Source: Candidatus Sulfotelmatobacter sp. (GTDB lineage: Bacteria; Vulcanimicrobiota; Vulcanimicrobiia; Vulcanimicrobiales; Vulcanimicrobiaceae). Taken from it: 64,000 bases of DNA. Below the pieces are notes generated by a model. That model ran no database searches. It was not told where the DNA came from and was given only the letters and a program-made list of their open reading frames with translations. This document shows positions 31,313 to 39,683 of the stretch, in pieces. The stretch lies in NCBI GenBank assembly GCA_035504415.1, contig DATJRY010000019.1:1-64000 (forward strand), given 5' to 3'. The position numbers and the translations under genes are program-made. The first letter of the stretch is position 1. Every line of letters begins with the position of its first letter.

Positions 31313-33970
31313 GTGCTGCAAGACTCTCGAGAGCGAGCTGACTCCGAGGGGACGCTCGCCTCCTTACGCGAGGAAATCACCGGGCCGGGCGGTCCCGGCC
31401 GCCGTGTGGACGACGAGCGGCTTGCGGCCTGGCTGCGCGAGGTCGCGCGGACGCGCGACTTCACCCGCGAGCCGCCCGCCGTCAGCTTCGCGATCGCCGA
31501 CCGGGCGGTGCTGCAGCGCTTCGTCGACGGCCTGCGCAACGAGCTGCTCGACTATCGCGAGATCGTCGACGCGGCCGGCGAGAGCATCGAGCGCAACGCG
31601 CGTCAGCTGGCCGGGATCGTCGCCTCGACCGGCGAGCAGACCGCGGTCGTCGAGCGAACCGCGGCGGCGATCGCCGAGATCGAGCAAGGTGCGACGCACG
31701 TCGCCGAGACCGCGCACGACCTGCGCGCGACCTCGGGAACCGTCGCGGCGTCGTCGCGCTCCTACGACGCAGGCATCGCGGGCGTGCTGGAGCGGCTGCA
31801 GGCGCTGGTGGGCGCGGTCGAGGCGACGGCGGGTTTCGCACAGACGACCGAACGCGGCCGCATCGGGATCCAGAGCTTCCTCGAGCGGTTGCGGCGCATC
31901 GCGCGCCAGGCACGCCTGCTCGGCATCAACGCCGCCATCGAGGCGGCGCACCTGGGCGAAGCGGGACGCGGGTTCGTCATCGTCGCCGACGAGGTGAAGC
32001 GGCTCTCGACCTCGACCGTCGAGTCGGCCAACGACGTCGCCGGGATCGAGAAGCAGCTGCACGACGCCGGCGATCGCGTCGACGGCGCCATCCGCGAGGC
32101 CGCCACGATCGTACGCGGCTTGGCCGACGCGCTCTCGAGCGCGCAGCACCGCTCGGCGGAGCGCGCCGATCAAGTCGGCGAGCTGGAACGCGCGATCGGC
32201 GAGGTCGCCGGGCTGGTCGGCGAGCAGAGCGGGGCGCTGACGCTGGTCAACGACAGCATACGCGGCATCGCCGAGCATGCGCACGAGGTCTCGGAGGCTG
32301 CGGAACGGGCGGCCGGGTTGGCGCTGAGCGACGGGCTCGCCAACCTGCGCGCCGCGTTGGCACGCACCAGCCTGGGAACGCGCACGCGTCACACCAACGG
32401 CGTCGTCGACCTCTCGCCGGTGCCGGGACCCGTGCGCCAGGCCGCCGCCGAACTGCGCGATCTGGTCGACGGCGACGAGCGCGAGCTGCTGACGTCGGTC
32501 GCGCGGATCGCCGTCGCGATCGCGCGCAACAGCTACGAGTGGCGCTCGATCGGCTCCGCGCTCGGTGCACTGGGCTGGCTACTCGACGGGACCGCGCATA
32601 CGATCGAGGACCTGGCCGCGGGTGCCGGCGCGGCCGCCGCCGCGACGCAGCGCATGCGTGACGCGATCGATGCGATCCGGGCCGGTTTCGGCACCGCGAT
32701 CCAAGAGCTGCAGGCCGCGCTCGACCGGGTCGCGCAGGTGCGCGACGCCGTGCAGCGCGCGGCGACGTCCGTCAGCGCGACCTCGGAAGCGGGTCAGCGC
32801 GCCGGCGCGATCCTCGATCTGATCGACGCGATCTCCAGCGAGACGACGCTGCTCTCGTTCAACGCCGCGATCGAGGCGGCGCACGCGGGCGAAGCCGGCA
32901 GCGGCTTCGGCGTCATCGCCGACGAGATCCGTGCGCTGGCGACCGGGACCTCGCACGCGGTCGGCGAGATCGGCGAGATGCTGGGCGCGCTGTTGTCGGC
33001 CGGCGAGTCGATGCGCGAGGCGACCGGCGAAGCGCTCGAGCGCACGGCCGAAGTCGAACGGCACGCGACCGCCGTGCAGGACGCCGTCGGCGCGCTGCGC
33101 GGCGAGCTGCAAGGAACGCTGGCGCGCGCCGCCGAGGTGGCCGCGATCGTCGAACAGCAGCTGGGCGCGCTGACCGACGTGCGCAGCGCCACCGCGATCG
33201 CGCGCGAGCGGGTCGAGAGCGAGACCGTCGCCGCCGCCGACGAGCAGCGGCTCGAGCTGGCGATGCTCGGGATGCGCGCGCACGCGCTGGCCGCGCGCCG
33301 TCCGCTCGGCACGGTCGCCGAGGCCGTGCGCGAGATCGCGCTGGCCGTCGCGAGCGACATGGACGAGGTGTTCGAGGACGCGATCCGCCGCGGCGCGATC
33401 CGGCTCGACGACTGCTTCGACACCGACTACGTCGAGCTGACCGGTGAGCGGATCCGGCACCTGGCGCGCTTGTTCGACGTCTCGCGCGTGCCGGCGAGCG
33501 GCTTCGACCCGCCCAAGTACGAGACACGCTACGACGCCGCGATCGAAGGCGGGATCAACGCGGCGATCGACGCCGCGGTGCCGACGCACCGCTCGATCGT
33601 GGCGATGTTCGGCGTCGACCTCAACGGCTTCTGTTTCGGGCACTACCGCGAGTGCCGCCAGGACTGGACCGGCGACCGCGCCACCGACCTCGCCGGCAAC
33701 CGCATCAAGCGCTTCTTCGACGATCCGTTGAGCCTGCGCTGTTCGCGCGTCGGTCTGGGCGGGGCGGCGCACAGCCTGCCGCGTCGCACCCCCTATGCGA
33801 CCTTCCGCGAGAACGGCTGCACCTTGGTGCGCGGCGGCTTGCGGCCGTGGGCGGTCTACACCTACGCGCGCGACACCGGGATCGTCTACAACGACGTCTG
33901 CGTGGGGATCTTCGCGCGCGACCAGCGCGTCGGCACGCTGCGCGTCATCTACGACGCCGACTCGGTCTAG
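31313..33970 (+). CDS. Soluble chemoreceptor with two MCP signalling modules
   Basis: An 885-residue methyl-accepting chemotaxis-type protein without signal peptide or membrane helices. Two separate hairpin tips are present: GINAAIEAAHLGEAGRGF (around residue 203) and SFNAAIEAAHAGEAGSGF (around residue 515), each followed by long coiled coil. The C-terminal 200 residues (RLDDCFDTDYVEL...NGFCFGHYRECRQDW) resemble the Cache-like C-terminal region of cytoplasmic receptors. The GTG start at 31313 has no strong ribosome site; GTG 31404 is an alternative. Its stop codon shares a CTAG with the convergent permease gene. Confidence 0.82.
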   Translation: MLQDSRERADSEGTLASLREEITGPGGPGRRVDDERLAAWLREVARTRDFTREPPAVSFAIADRAVLQRFVDGLRNELLDYREIVDAAGESIERNARQLAGIVASTGEQTAVVERTAAAIAEIEQGATHVAETAHDLRATSGTVAASSRSYDAGIAGVLERLQALVGAVEATAGFAQTTERGRIGIQSFLERLRRIARQARLLGINAAIEAAHLGEAGRGFVIVADEVKRLSTSTVESANDVAGIEKQLHDAGDRVDGAIREAATIVRGLADALSSAQHRSAERADQVGELERAIGEVAGLVGEQSGALTLVNDSIRGIAEHAHEVSEAAERAAGLALSDGLANLRAALARTSLGTRTRHTNGVVDLSPVPGPVRQAAAELRDLVDGDERELLTSVARIAVAIARNSYEWRSIGSALGALGWLLDGTAHTIEDLAAGAGAAAAATQRMRDAIDAIRAGFGTAIQELQAALDRVAQVRDAVQRAATSVSATSEAGQRAGAILDLIDAISSETTLLSFNAAIEAAHAGEAGSGFGVIADEIRALATGTSHAVGEIGEMLGALLSAGESMREATGEALERTAEVERHATAVQDAVGALRGELQGTLARAAEVAAIVEQQLGALTDVRSATAIARERVESETVAAADEQRLELAMLGMRAHALAARRPLGTVAEAVREIALAVASDMDEVFEDAIRRGAIRLDDCFDTDYVELTGERIRHLARLFDVSRVPASGFDPPKYETRYDAAIEGGINAAIDAAVPTHRSIVAMFGVDLNGFCFGHYRECRQDWTGDRATDLAGNRIKRFFDDPLSLRCSRVGLGGAAHSLPRRTPYATFRENGCTLVRGGLRPWAVYTYARDTGIVYNDVCVGIFARDQRVGTLRVIYDADSV

Positions 33971-34974
33971 CGATCGGCGCCGGGCAGCCGCAGCCGGTAA
34001 CCGACCGGCATCAGCTGCCAGCCGAAGCGGCCCGCCAGCGAACCCCACAGGCCGCGCGGGAAGAACAGCGAGAAGATCAGCGCCGAGCCGCCCAGGCCGA
34101 CCAGATACCACGCGCCGCTGCCGCCGAAGATCGTCTCGACCACGAAGAAGACGATCGCGCCGAGGATCGGTCCCTCGAACGTTCCCAGCCCCCCGACCAG
34201 CGTCATGAAGATCATGTACGCCGTCCACTGCACGCCGAAGTAGGTCTTCGGCTGGAAGGTGATCAGCGTCGCCAGCGTCAGCGAGCCGGCCGCCGCGCAG
34301 CCGACCGCGGCGAGCACGAAGATCAGCCGTTTGGTGGCGAAGACGCGCACGCCGACCGACGCCGCCGCTTCCTCGTCGTCGCGGATCGCTTGGATCGACG
34401 CGCCCAGCCGGCTGCGCAGCAGCCAGAACACCAGCCCGACGACGACGATCATCAACGCCAGACCGAGCCAGTAGTTGCAGGCGCGGCGCGTCTGCGGCGC
34501 CAGTGCCGAGATCGCGATCAGCGACGTGCCGGTCTCGCCGTTGATCAGGTTGTCGAGGTTGACCAGCAGGTGCCCGAGCTCGGCGAACACCCACATCCCG
34601 ATCGCGAACGCGCCGCCCCGCAGCCGCAGCGCGAACGACGAGAGCGGGAGCGAGACGAGCCCGACCAGGAGCGGCGCCAGCACCAGCGCCAGGTACACTT
34701 CGACGCCCGCGTGCGACAGCCGAATCGCCGCGTACGCGCCCAGCCCGAAGAACAGCTGCTGCCCGACCGAGACCAAGCCGCCGTAGCCGGCCAGCGCGTT
34801 CCACATCGCCGCCAGGATGATGTAGACGAACAGCGTGGTCAGCCGATCGGTCAGGTACTCGCCCAGGAACAACGGTCCGAAGGCCAGCACGACCAGCAGC
34901 CCGGCGACGCTGGCCATCCCGGCGATCGAGACCGCGCTCCAGCGCTGCACCGCGATCGGCGGCGCGCCGGTCAC
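33967..34974 (-). CDS. livM: Liv-type ABC permease LivM (cassette A)
   Basis: A 335-residue inner-membrane permease with about nine helices and the LivM signature region (WNALAGYGGLVSVGQQLFFGLGAYA) and the cytoplasmic loop RLGASIQAIRDDEEAAASVGV that meets the ATPases. GTG start overlaps the LivH stop. It is the last gene of cassette A (binding protein, LivG, LivF, LivH, LivM, read leftwards from 38646). Substrate is unlikely to be an ordinary amino acid given the aromatic-catabolism context. Confidence 0.92.
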   Translation of the reverse strand: MTGAPPIAVQRWSAVSIAGMASVAGLLVVLAFGPLFLGEYLTDRLTTLFVYIILAAMWNALAGYGGLVSVGQQLFFGLGAYAAIRLSHAGVEVYLALVLAPLLVGLVSLPLSSFALRLRGGAFAIGMWVFAELGHLLVNLDNLINGETGTSLIAISALAPQTRRACNYWLGLALMIVVVGLVFWLLRSRLGASIQAIRDDEEAAASVGVRVFATKRLIFVLAAVGCAAAGSLTLATLITFQPKTYFGVQWTAYMIFMTLVGGLGTFEGPILGAIVFFVVETIFGGSGAWYLVGLGGSALIFSLFFPRGLWGSLAGRFGWQLMPVGYRLRLPGADR

Positions 34975-35873
34975 GTCGTCCTCCGCACGGGCCGGACCAG
35001 CGCCCGCAGATCGCGGCCGCCCAGCGCGAAGCGTGCCGCCAGCACCAACAGGAACACGACGTGACCGCCGATCAGGAAGCCTTGCGGGTTGACCTGCGAG
35101 CCGACGTTCTGCGCGACGCCCAGCACGATGCCGCCCAGCAGCGTCCCCCACAGCGAGCCGGTTCCGCCGATCACGACCGCCTCGAAGGCGAAGATCAGCT
35201 GCGTCGCGCCCGCGTAGGGGTCGAACGAGCTGCGCAGCCCGAGGAACGCGCCCGCGATCGCGACCGTGACCAGCGCGATGGCCGACGCGCCGGCGTAGAC
35301 GGCGCGCGAGTCGACGCCCACCAGCTCGGCGGTGTCGGCGTCCTGCGCGGTCGCGCGGATCGCGCGCCCGAACGGCGTGCGGTGCAGGAACAGGTGCAAG
35401 CCGCCCAACAGCGCGACCGCGACGGCGAACGTGAGCAGCGCCAGCTCGCCGACCGACAAACCGCCGGCGGTCCAGCTGCTGTACGCGAGGTCGCCGACGT
35501 TCGGCGCCAGCGACCGCGTATCGGCGCCGTACCTCTCGAACAGCAGGTTGTCGATCACGATCGCGAGGCCGAAGGTGCTCAGCAGCGGCGTCAGCTCCCC
35601 GGCGCGCAGGGCGCGGTCGAGCACGCCGCGCTGCAAGAGCCAGCCCGCGATCGCCATGACCGGCACGATCGCCAACAGCGCCAGGAACGGCGAGAGGTTC
35701 CACTGCCCCGCGACCGTGAGCACCAAGAACGCCGCCAGCACCGCGATGCTGCCGTGGGCGAGATTGATGATGCGCATGACGCCGAACATGAACGAGAGCC
35801 CGCACGCCAGCAGCGCGTAGTAGCCGCCCAGCAGCACGCCTTGGACGATCTGGCCGATCCAGAACTGCGTCAC
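34971..35873 (-). CDS. livH: Liv-type ABC permease LivH (cassette A)
   Basis: A 300-residue permease with the LivH pattern: VQGVLLGGYYALLACGLSFM, MRIINLAHGSIAVLAAF, and the late FEAVVIGGTGSLWGTLLGGI segment. It forms the membrane channel together with LivM. Both ends overlap neighbours by four bases, so the cassette is translationally coupled. Confidence 0.92.
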   Translation of the reverse strand: MTQFWIGQIVQGVLLGGYYALLACGLSFMFGVMRIINLAHGSIAVLAAFLVLTVAGQWNLSPFLALLAIVPVMAIAGWLLQRGVLDRALRAGELTPLLSTFGLAIVIDNLLFERYGADTRSLAPNVGDLAYSSWTAGGLSVGELALLTFAVAVALLGGLHLFLHRTPFGRAIRATAQDADTAELVGVDSRAVYAGASAIALVTVAIAGAFLGLRSSFDPYAGATQLIFAFEAVVIGGTGSLWGTLLGGIVLGVAQNVGSQVNPQGFLIGGHVVFLLVLAARFALGGRDLRALVRPVRRTT

Positions 35874-36595
35874 GGTGCGCTCGCGCTTCCGGCGTGCCGC
35901 AAGCCGAAGTAGGCCTGCGTCACCTGCTCGCGCGTCATCGCCGCCGCCGCGCCTTCGAGCACGATGCGGCCTTCGAGCAGACAGATGATCCGCGTCGCGA
36001 CGCGCAGCGTGCGCGAGAGGTCCTGCTCGACGAGCACGATCGTGGTCCCGCTCGCGATGACCGTGCGCAGCGACTCGTAGACGCGGTCGACGGCGATCGG
36101 CGAGAGTCCCAGCGAGAGCTCGTCGATGAGCAGCAGGCGCGGGTTGGTCATCAGCGCGCGACCGATCGCGGTCGCCTGCTGCTCGCCCCCCGAGAGGCTC
36201 CCGCTGCGCTGCTCGAGGTGCGGGCGCAGCATCGGGAACGCGTCCAGCACGGTGTCCATGGTCCAGCGGCCGCGGCGCGCGTGCGCACCGGCGACTTGGA
36301 GGTTCTCGCGCACCGTCATCTCGCCGAACAGCTTGCGGCCCTCGGGGACGAGCGTGATCCCCGCGCGCACGCGGCGGTTGGCGCGCTCGCCGCGCAGATC
36401 GCGTCCGTCGAAGACGACGCGCCCGGCGGTCGGTTTGTGCGCGCCGGCGATCGCGCGCAAGAGGGTCGTCTTGCCGGCGCCGTTGGCGCCGACCAGCGCG
36501 AGGATCTCACCCTCGGCGACCGTGAACGAGATGCCGCGCACGGCCTGCAGCAGACCGTGGCGCACGTCGAGCGCTTCGACGGCGAGCAAGCTCAC
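35870..36595 (-). CDS. livF: Liv-type ABC ATPase LivF (cassette A)
   Basis: A 241-residue ATP-binding protein. Walker A is GANGAGKTT, the signature is LSGGEQQATAIGRALM, and Walker B is LLLIDELSLG. The LVPEGRKLF segment and short length mark the LivF type. Its GTG start overlaps the LivG stop (GTGA). Confidence 0.93.
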   Translation of the reverse strand: MSLLAVEALDVRHGLLQAVRGISFTVAEGEILALVGANGAGKTTLLRAIAGAHKPTAGRVVFDGRDLRGERANRRVRAGITLVPEGRKLFGEMTVRENLQVAGAHARRGRWTMDTVLDAFPMLRPHLEQRSGSLSGGEQQATAIGRALMTNPRLLLIDELSLGLSPIAVDRVYESLRTVIASGTTIVLVEQDLSRTLRVATRIICLLEGRIVLEGAAAAMTREQVTQAYFGLRHAGSASAP

Positions 36596-37329
36596 GTCAC
36601 ACCGCTGCCGAGGTACGCTTCGATGACGGCGGGATGTGCCAGCGCGACCTCGGGCGCGCCTTCGGCGATGACGCGTCCGGCGTCCATGCAGACGAGCCGC
36701 CCGACGACTTGCAGCAGCACGTGCAGCACGTGCTCGATCCACACGATCGCGATCTTGCGGCCGCGTAGCTCGCGCACGATCGCGACCAGCTCGCCGGCCT
36801 CCGCGTCGGTCAGGCCGCCGCCGATCTCGTCGAGCAGTAACACGTGGGGATCCGTGGCCAGCGCGCGAGCCAGCTCCAACCGTTTGCGGTCGAGCAGCCC
36901 CAGCGCTTCGGCGCGCCGGTTACCGAGCTCGAGCATGCCGCACAGCCGCAGCGCGTCGATGCAGGCGTCGTACGCGTTGGGCCTGCTGCGCCCGGCGCCC
37001 ATCGACGCGGCGACGAAGACGTTCTCGAAGACGGTCAGATGCCCGAACGGGCGCGGAACCTGGTGCGAGCGCGCGATGCCGAGCCGGCAGCGGCGCGCCG
37101 CGTCGAGCGCCGACACGGCGGCGCCCTCGAAGCGCACGCTGCCGGCGGACGGCGCGTACGTGCCCGCCAGCACGTTGAGCAGCGTCGTCTTGCCGGCACC
37201 GTTGGGCCCGACGATGCCGACCGCCTCATCTGCCGCCAGCGAGAAGTCGACCCCGTCGACCGCCGTGAACGCGCCGAAGCGCTTGGTCACGGCGGTGGCG
37301 ACGAGGACGGGCTCACCGGCCGGCTGCAC
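36592..37329 (-). CDS. livG: Liv-type ABC ATPase LivG (cassette A)
   Basis: A 245-residue ATP-binding protein with Walker A GPNGAGKTT, a Q-loop region typical of LivG (RSHQVPRPFGHLTVFENV), and Walker B LLLDEIGGGL. The usual LSGG signature is replaced by a GLLDRKRLELARAL stretch, as in the LivG proteins of cassettes B and C here. GTG start; the binding-protein gene ends 15 bp upstream. Confidence 0.92.
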   Translation of the reverse strand: MQPAGEPVLVATAVTKRFGAFTAVDGVDFSLAADEAVGIVGPNGAGKTTLLNVLAGTYAPSAGSVRFEGAAVSALDAARRCRLGIARSHQVPRPFGHLTVFENVFVAASMGAGRSRPNAYDACIDALRLCGMLELGNRRAEALGLLDRKRLELARALATDPHVLLLDEIGGGLTDAEAGELVAIVRELRGRKIAIVWIEHVLHVLLQVVGRLVCMDAGRVIAEGAPEVALAHPAVIEAYLGSGVT

Positions 37330-37344
37330 GAACAGAGAGGCCCG

Positions 37345-38646
37345 CTAACCGTTGTACGGCAGCAGTTTGGCCGTGATCGGGACGCGCGGGTCCCCGGCGT
37401 GCTCGGTGATCACCAAGTCGAACGGGTATTTGCTGCCCGGTTTCGACTTGACCCACTGATCGCCGATGATCAGCGTGGTCGCGACGTTGGGCACCGGGCC
37501 GTGGCCGAAATCGACTTTGCCGACGATGCTGGTCATCGCGACCGACCCGATCGCTTTGGCGACGGCGGCCTTGCTCTTCGGGTTGCCGCTCTTCTTGAGC
37601 GCTTCGAACCCGACGTCGAACAGCGAGAGCGACGCGCCCAGCTGCTGGTTCCACTGCCGGCCGGTGGCCTTCTCGTAGGCGTCGGCGAGCGCGCGCGAGC
37701 TGATGCCGCTGAAAGCCGACGAGAACGGGAAGTCGCGGTGCCAGTAGCAGCCGCTGGCGAGCTTGTCGCCGAGCGAGCCCAGCGCTTCGGTCGTGCCGGG
37801 GAACAGTCCGGTCTTGGCGATCTGGCAGATCTTCACCATCTTGGTGTAGCCCTGCTGTGCCGCTTGCCGCCAGAAGGTCGCGAAGTCGGGCGGGATCGGG
37901 AAGGTGTTGAAGATCTCGCACTGCTCGGCTTTGAAGCGCGCGATCTGCGAGGAGAAGTCGGTCGTTCCGTCCTCGTAGCCGCCCGGATCGATCACCGTGT
38001 AGCCGGCTTTTTCCAGATCGGGCTTGAGATGCTCGCGAATCGCGTTCCCGTCGGCGTCGTTCGGATACATCACCGCGACCTTCTTGTTGTTCGGGATCAG
38101 CTTCCATTGCGAGAGGTAACAGTCGAGAAATTGCTTGACGCCGAAGCTGAACAGATAGGTCCACTTGTACGGTGAGGGCGCGCCGGGCTTGGCGCCGCGG
38201 CCGAAGTACCACGCTTCCCAGGGCATGACCGTCGCCAGACACGGCACGCCCGCCGCTTCGCACGCGTCCGAGACCGGGTTGACGACTTCCGGTGTCGAGG
38301 TGACGAGCATGAAGTCGATTCCCTCGCGGGTGATCAGCTCGTTCGCGAGCTGACCGGCGCGGGCCGGATCGGACTGGCTGTCGCGATCGAGGATCTCGAC
38401 GGCGTACTGCTTGCCGGCGATGGTGACGCCTTTGGCGAGCGTCTTGCGCGCGTGCTCGAGAATGAACGGGTCACACTCGCCGAAGCTGCCCAGCGGGCCC
38501 GTGCGGGGGCTGATGAATCCGATCTTGAGCGTTTCGGCCGCACTCGCCGCCGACCACAGGACCGGCGCGGTGCCGGCCAACGCCGCGCCGCCGGCGGCCG
38601 CCCCGACGGCGCCGACGAACGCGCGCCGTGAACTCCGATGTGCCAT
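37345..38646 (-). CDS. Liv-type substrate-binding protein, Tat signal (cassette A)
   Basis: A 433-residue exported binding protein. The N-terminus SSRRAFVGAVGAAAGGAALA is a twin-arginine signal, so it is folded before export. The mature part is a type I binding fold (IGFISPRTGPLGSFGECDPF) and contains SQSDPARA, a variant of the SQSSPNRA motif shared by the binding proteins of cassettes B and C. First gene of cassette A, with two palindromes in its upstream region (38660-38700). Confidence 0.9.
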   Translation of the reverse strand: MAHRSSRRAFVGAVGAAAGGAALAGTAPVLWSAASAAETLKIGFISPRTGPLGSFGECDPFILEHARKTLAKGVTIAGKQYAVEILDRDSQSDPARAGQLANELITREGIDFMLVTSTPEVVNPVSDACEAAGVPCLATVMPWEAWYFGRGAKPGAPSPYKWTYLFSFGVKQFLDCYLSQWKLIPNNKKVAVMYPNDADGNAIREHLKPDLEKAGYTVIDPGGYEDGTTDFSSQIARFKAEQCEIFNTFPIPPDFATFWRQAAQQGYTKMVKICQIAKTGLFPGTTEALGSLGDKLASGCYWHRDFPFSSAFSGISSRALADAYEKATGRQWNQQLGASLSLFDVGFEALKKSGNPKSKAAVAKAIGSVAMTSIVGKVDFGHGPVPNVATTLIIGDQWVKSKPGSKYPFDLVITEHAGDPRVPITAKLLPYNG

Positions 38647-38659
38647 CAGAAGCCTCTCA

Positions 38660-38674
38660 GTGAGGCGGCCTCAC
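38660..38674. promoter_or_regulatory. 15-bp palindrome upstream of cassette A
   Basis: GTGAGGC-G-GCCTCAC has perfect 7-bp arms around one central base. With such a short centre it cannot form a stable RNA hairpin, so it is more likely a DNA-binding site. It lies 14 bp upstream of the binding-protein ATG at 38646 and next to a second dyad. Confidence 0.4.
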
Positions 38675-38676
38675 CG

Positions 38677-38700
38677 CCGGTATGCGATTTCGCATGCCGG
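38677..38700. promoter_or_regulatory. 24-bp inverted repeat upstream of cassette A
   Basis: CCGGTATGCGA-TT-TCGCATGCCGG: 11-bp arms with one T/G mismatch and a two-base centre. It lies between the cassette A binding-protein gene and the end of the IclR-type gene, both on the minus strand, so it is a good candidate operator for cassette A. Which regulator binds is unknown. Confidence 0.45.
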
Positions 38701-38760
38701 GACGGCTTCCGCATCTCGAAACGCCCGTACGGCGCGTTGGACGGAGAATTCCTGCCTGAG

Positions 38761-39567
38761 TCAGCCGCGGGTCTGGATTGCAGCTTCGATGCCCGCGCGG
38801 GTCGCGCGCATCGCCGGGAGCACGCGCGCCAGCATGTCGTCGACGCTCGCGCGAGCTCCGGGGATGCAGACGGTCATCGCCGCCGTCGTTCGTCCGCGCG
38901 TGTCGCGCAGCGGGATCGCGAGCGAACGCAGTCCCACCTCGAGCTCACCGTCGACGAGCGCGTAGTCGTCGGTGCGCGCCCGCTCCACGATCGCGCGCAG
39001 CGCCTGCGGATCGGTGACGGTGTGCTCGGTATACGACGGAAACCGCGCGCCGGCGAAGTAGCGCGCCAGCTCGGGCTCCGAGAGCCCGGCCAGCAGCACG
39101 CGGCCCATCGCGCAGGCGCTGGCCGGCAGCCGCCGGCCGACGCCGAAGTTGACGTTCATGATGCGCCCGGTCGGGACGCGCAGCACGCAGACGATGTCCT
39201 CGCCGTCCAGGACGCTGGCCGTGCACGTCTCACCCAGTTGCGCGACGAGTTGTTCGACCCAGGGCTGGGCCGCGTCCCAGACGTCGAGCGAGGCCAGGTA
39301 GGAGAAGCCCAGCTCGAGGATCTTGGGCGTCGGCCGGAAGCGGCGTTCGTCGAGGACGACGTAGCCCAGGCTCTCGAGCGTCAGCAGGAGGCGGCGCGCG
39401 CCGGCCCGCGTCAGGCCGGTGCTGACCGCGACCTCGGAGAGGGAGAGCGCCCGGCGCGCGGTCCCGAAGGCGCGGATGACGGCCAGGCCCTTCGCCAATG
39501 ACTGGACGTAGTCGGATGCGGGGACCGCCGGGGCGGCCTCTCCCTGCGACGAGCGCGCCTTGTACAT
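38761..39567 (-). CDS. IclR-family regulator (PcaR/PobR-like)
   Basis: A 268-residue regulator with an N-terminal helix-turn-helix (residues about 20-80, LSLSEVAVSTGLTRAGARRLLLTLESLGYV) and an IclR effector domain (VGRRLPASACAMGRVLLAGL). The N-terminal 'YVQSLAKGLAVIRAFG' is typical of the PcaR/PcaU/PobR group that senses protocatechuate-pathway acids. It is divergent from the MCP-DctP gene and upstream of cassette A, which suggests control of the hydroquinone cluster, consistent with IclR-type palindromes at 41508-41522. Confidence 0.9.
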   Translation of the reverse strand: MYKARSSQGEAAPAVPASDYVQSLAKGLAVIRAFGTARRALSLSEVAVSTGLTRAGARRLLLTLESLGYVVLDERRFRPTPKILELGFSYLASLDVWDAAQPWVEQLVAQLGETCTASVLDGEDIVCVLRVPTGRIMNVNFGVGRRLPASACAMGRVLLAGLSEPELARYFAGARFPSYTEHTVTDPQALRAIVERARTDDYALVDGELEVGLRSLAIPLRDTRGRTTAAMTVCIPGARASVDDMLARVLPAMRATRAGIEAAIQTRG

Positions 39568-39683
39568 CTTTCGTCAGAAGTGTTCTGCGCGCGGAGGAGA
39601 TTGCTTTCCCGGGCGGCGATTTCCAGGCCAGCCGGCTCGGAACGTATGTTCGGCGCCGGTAAAGTGAAGAGGAAGACCAAGCC

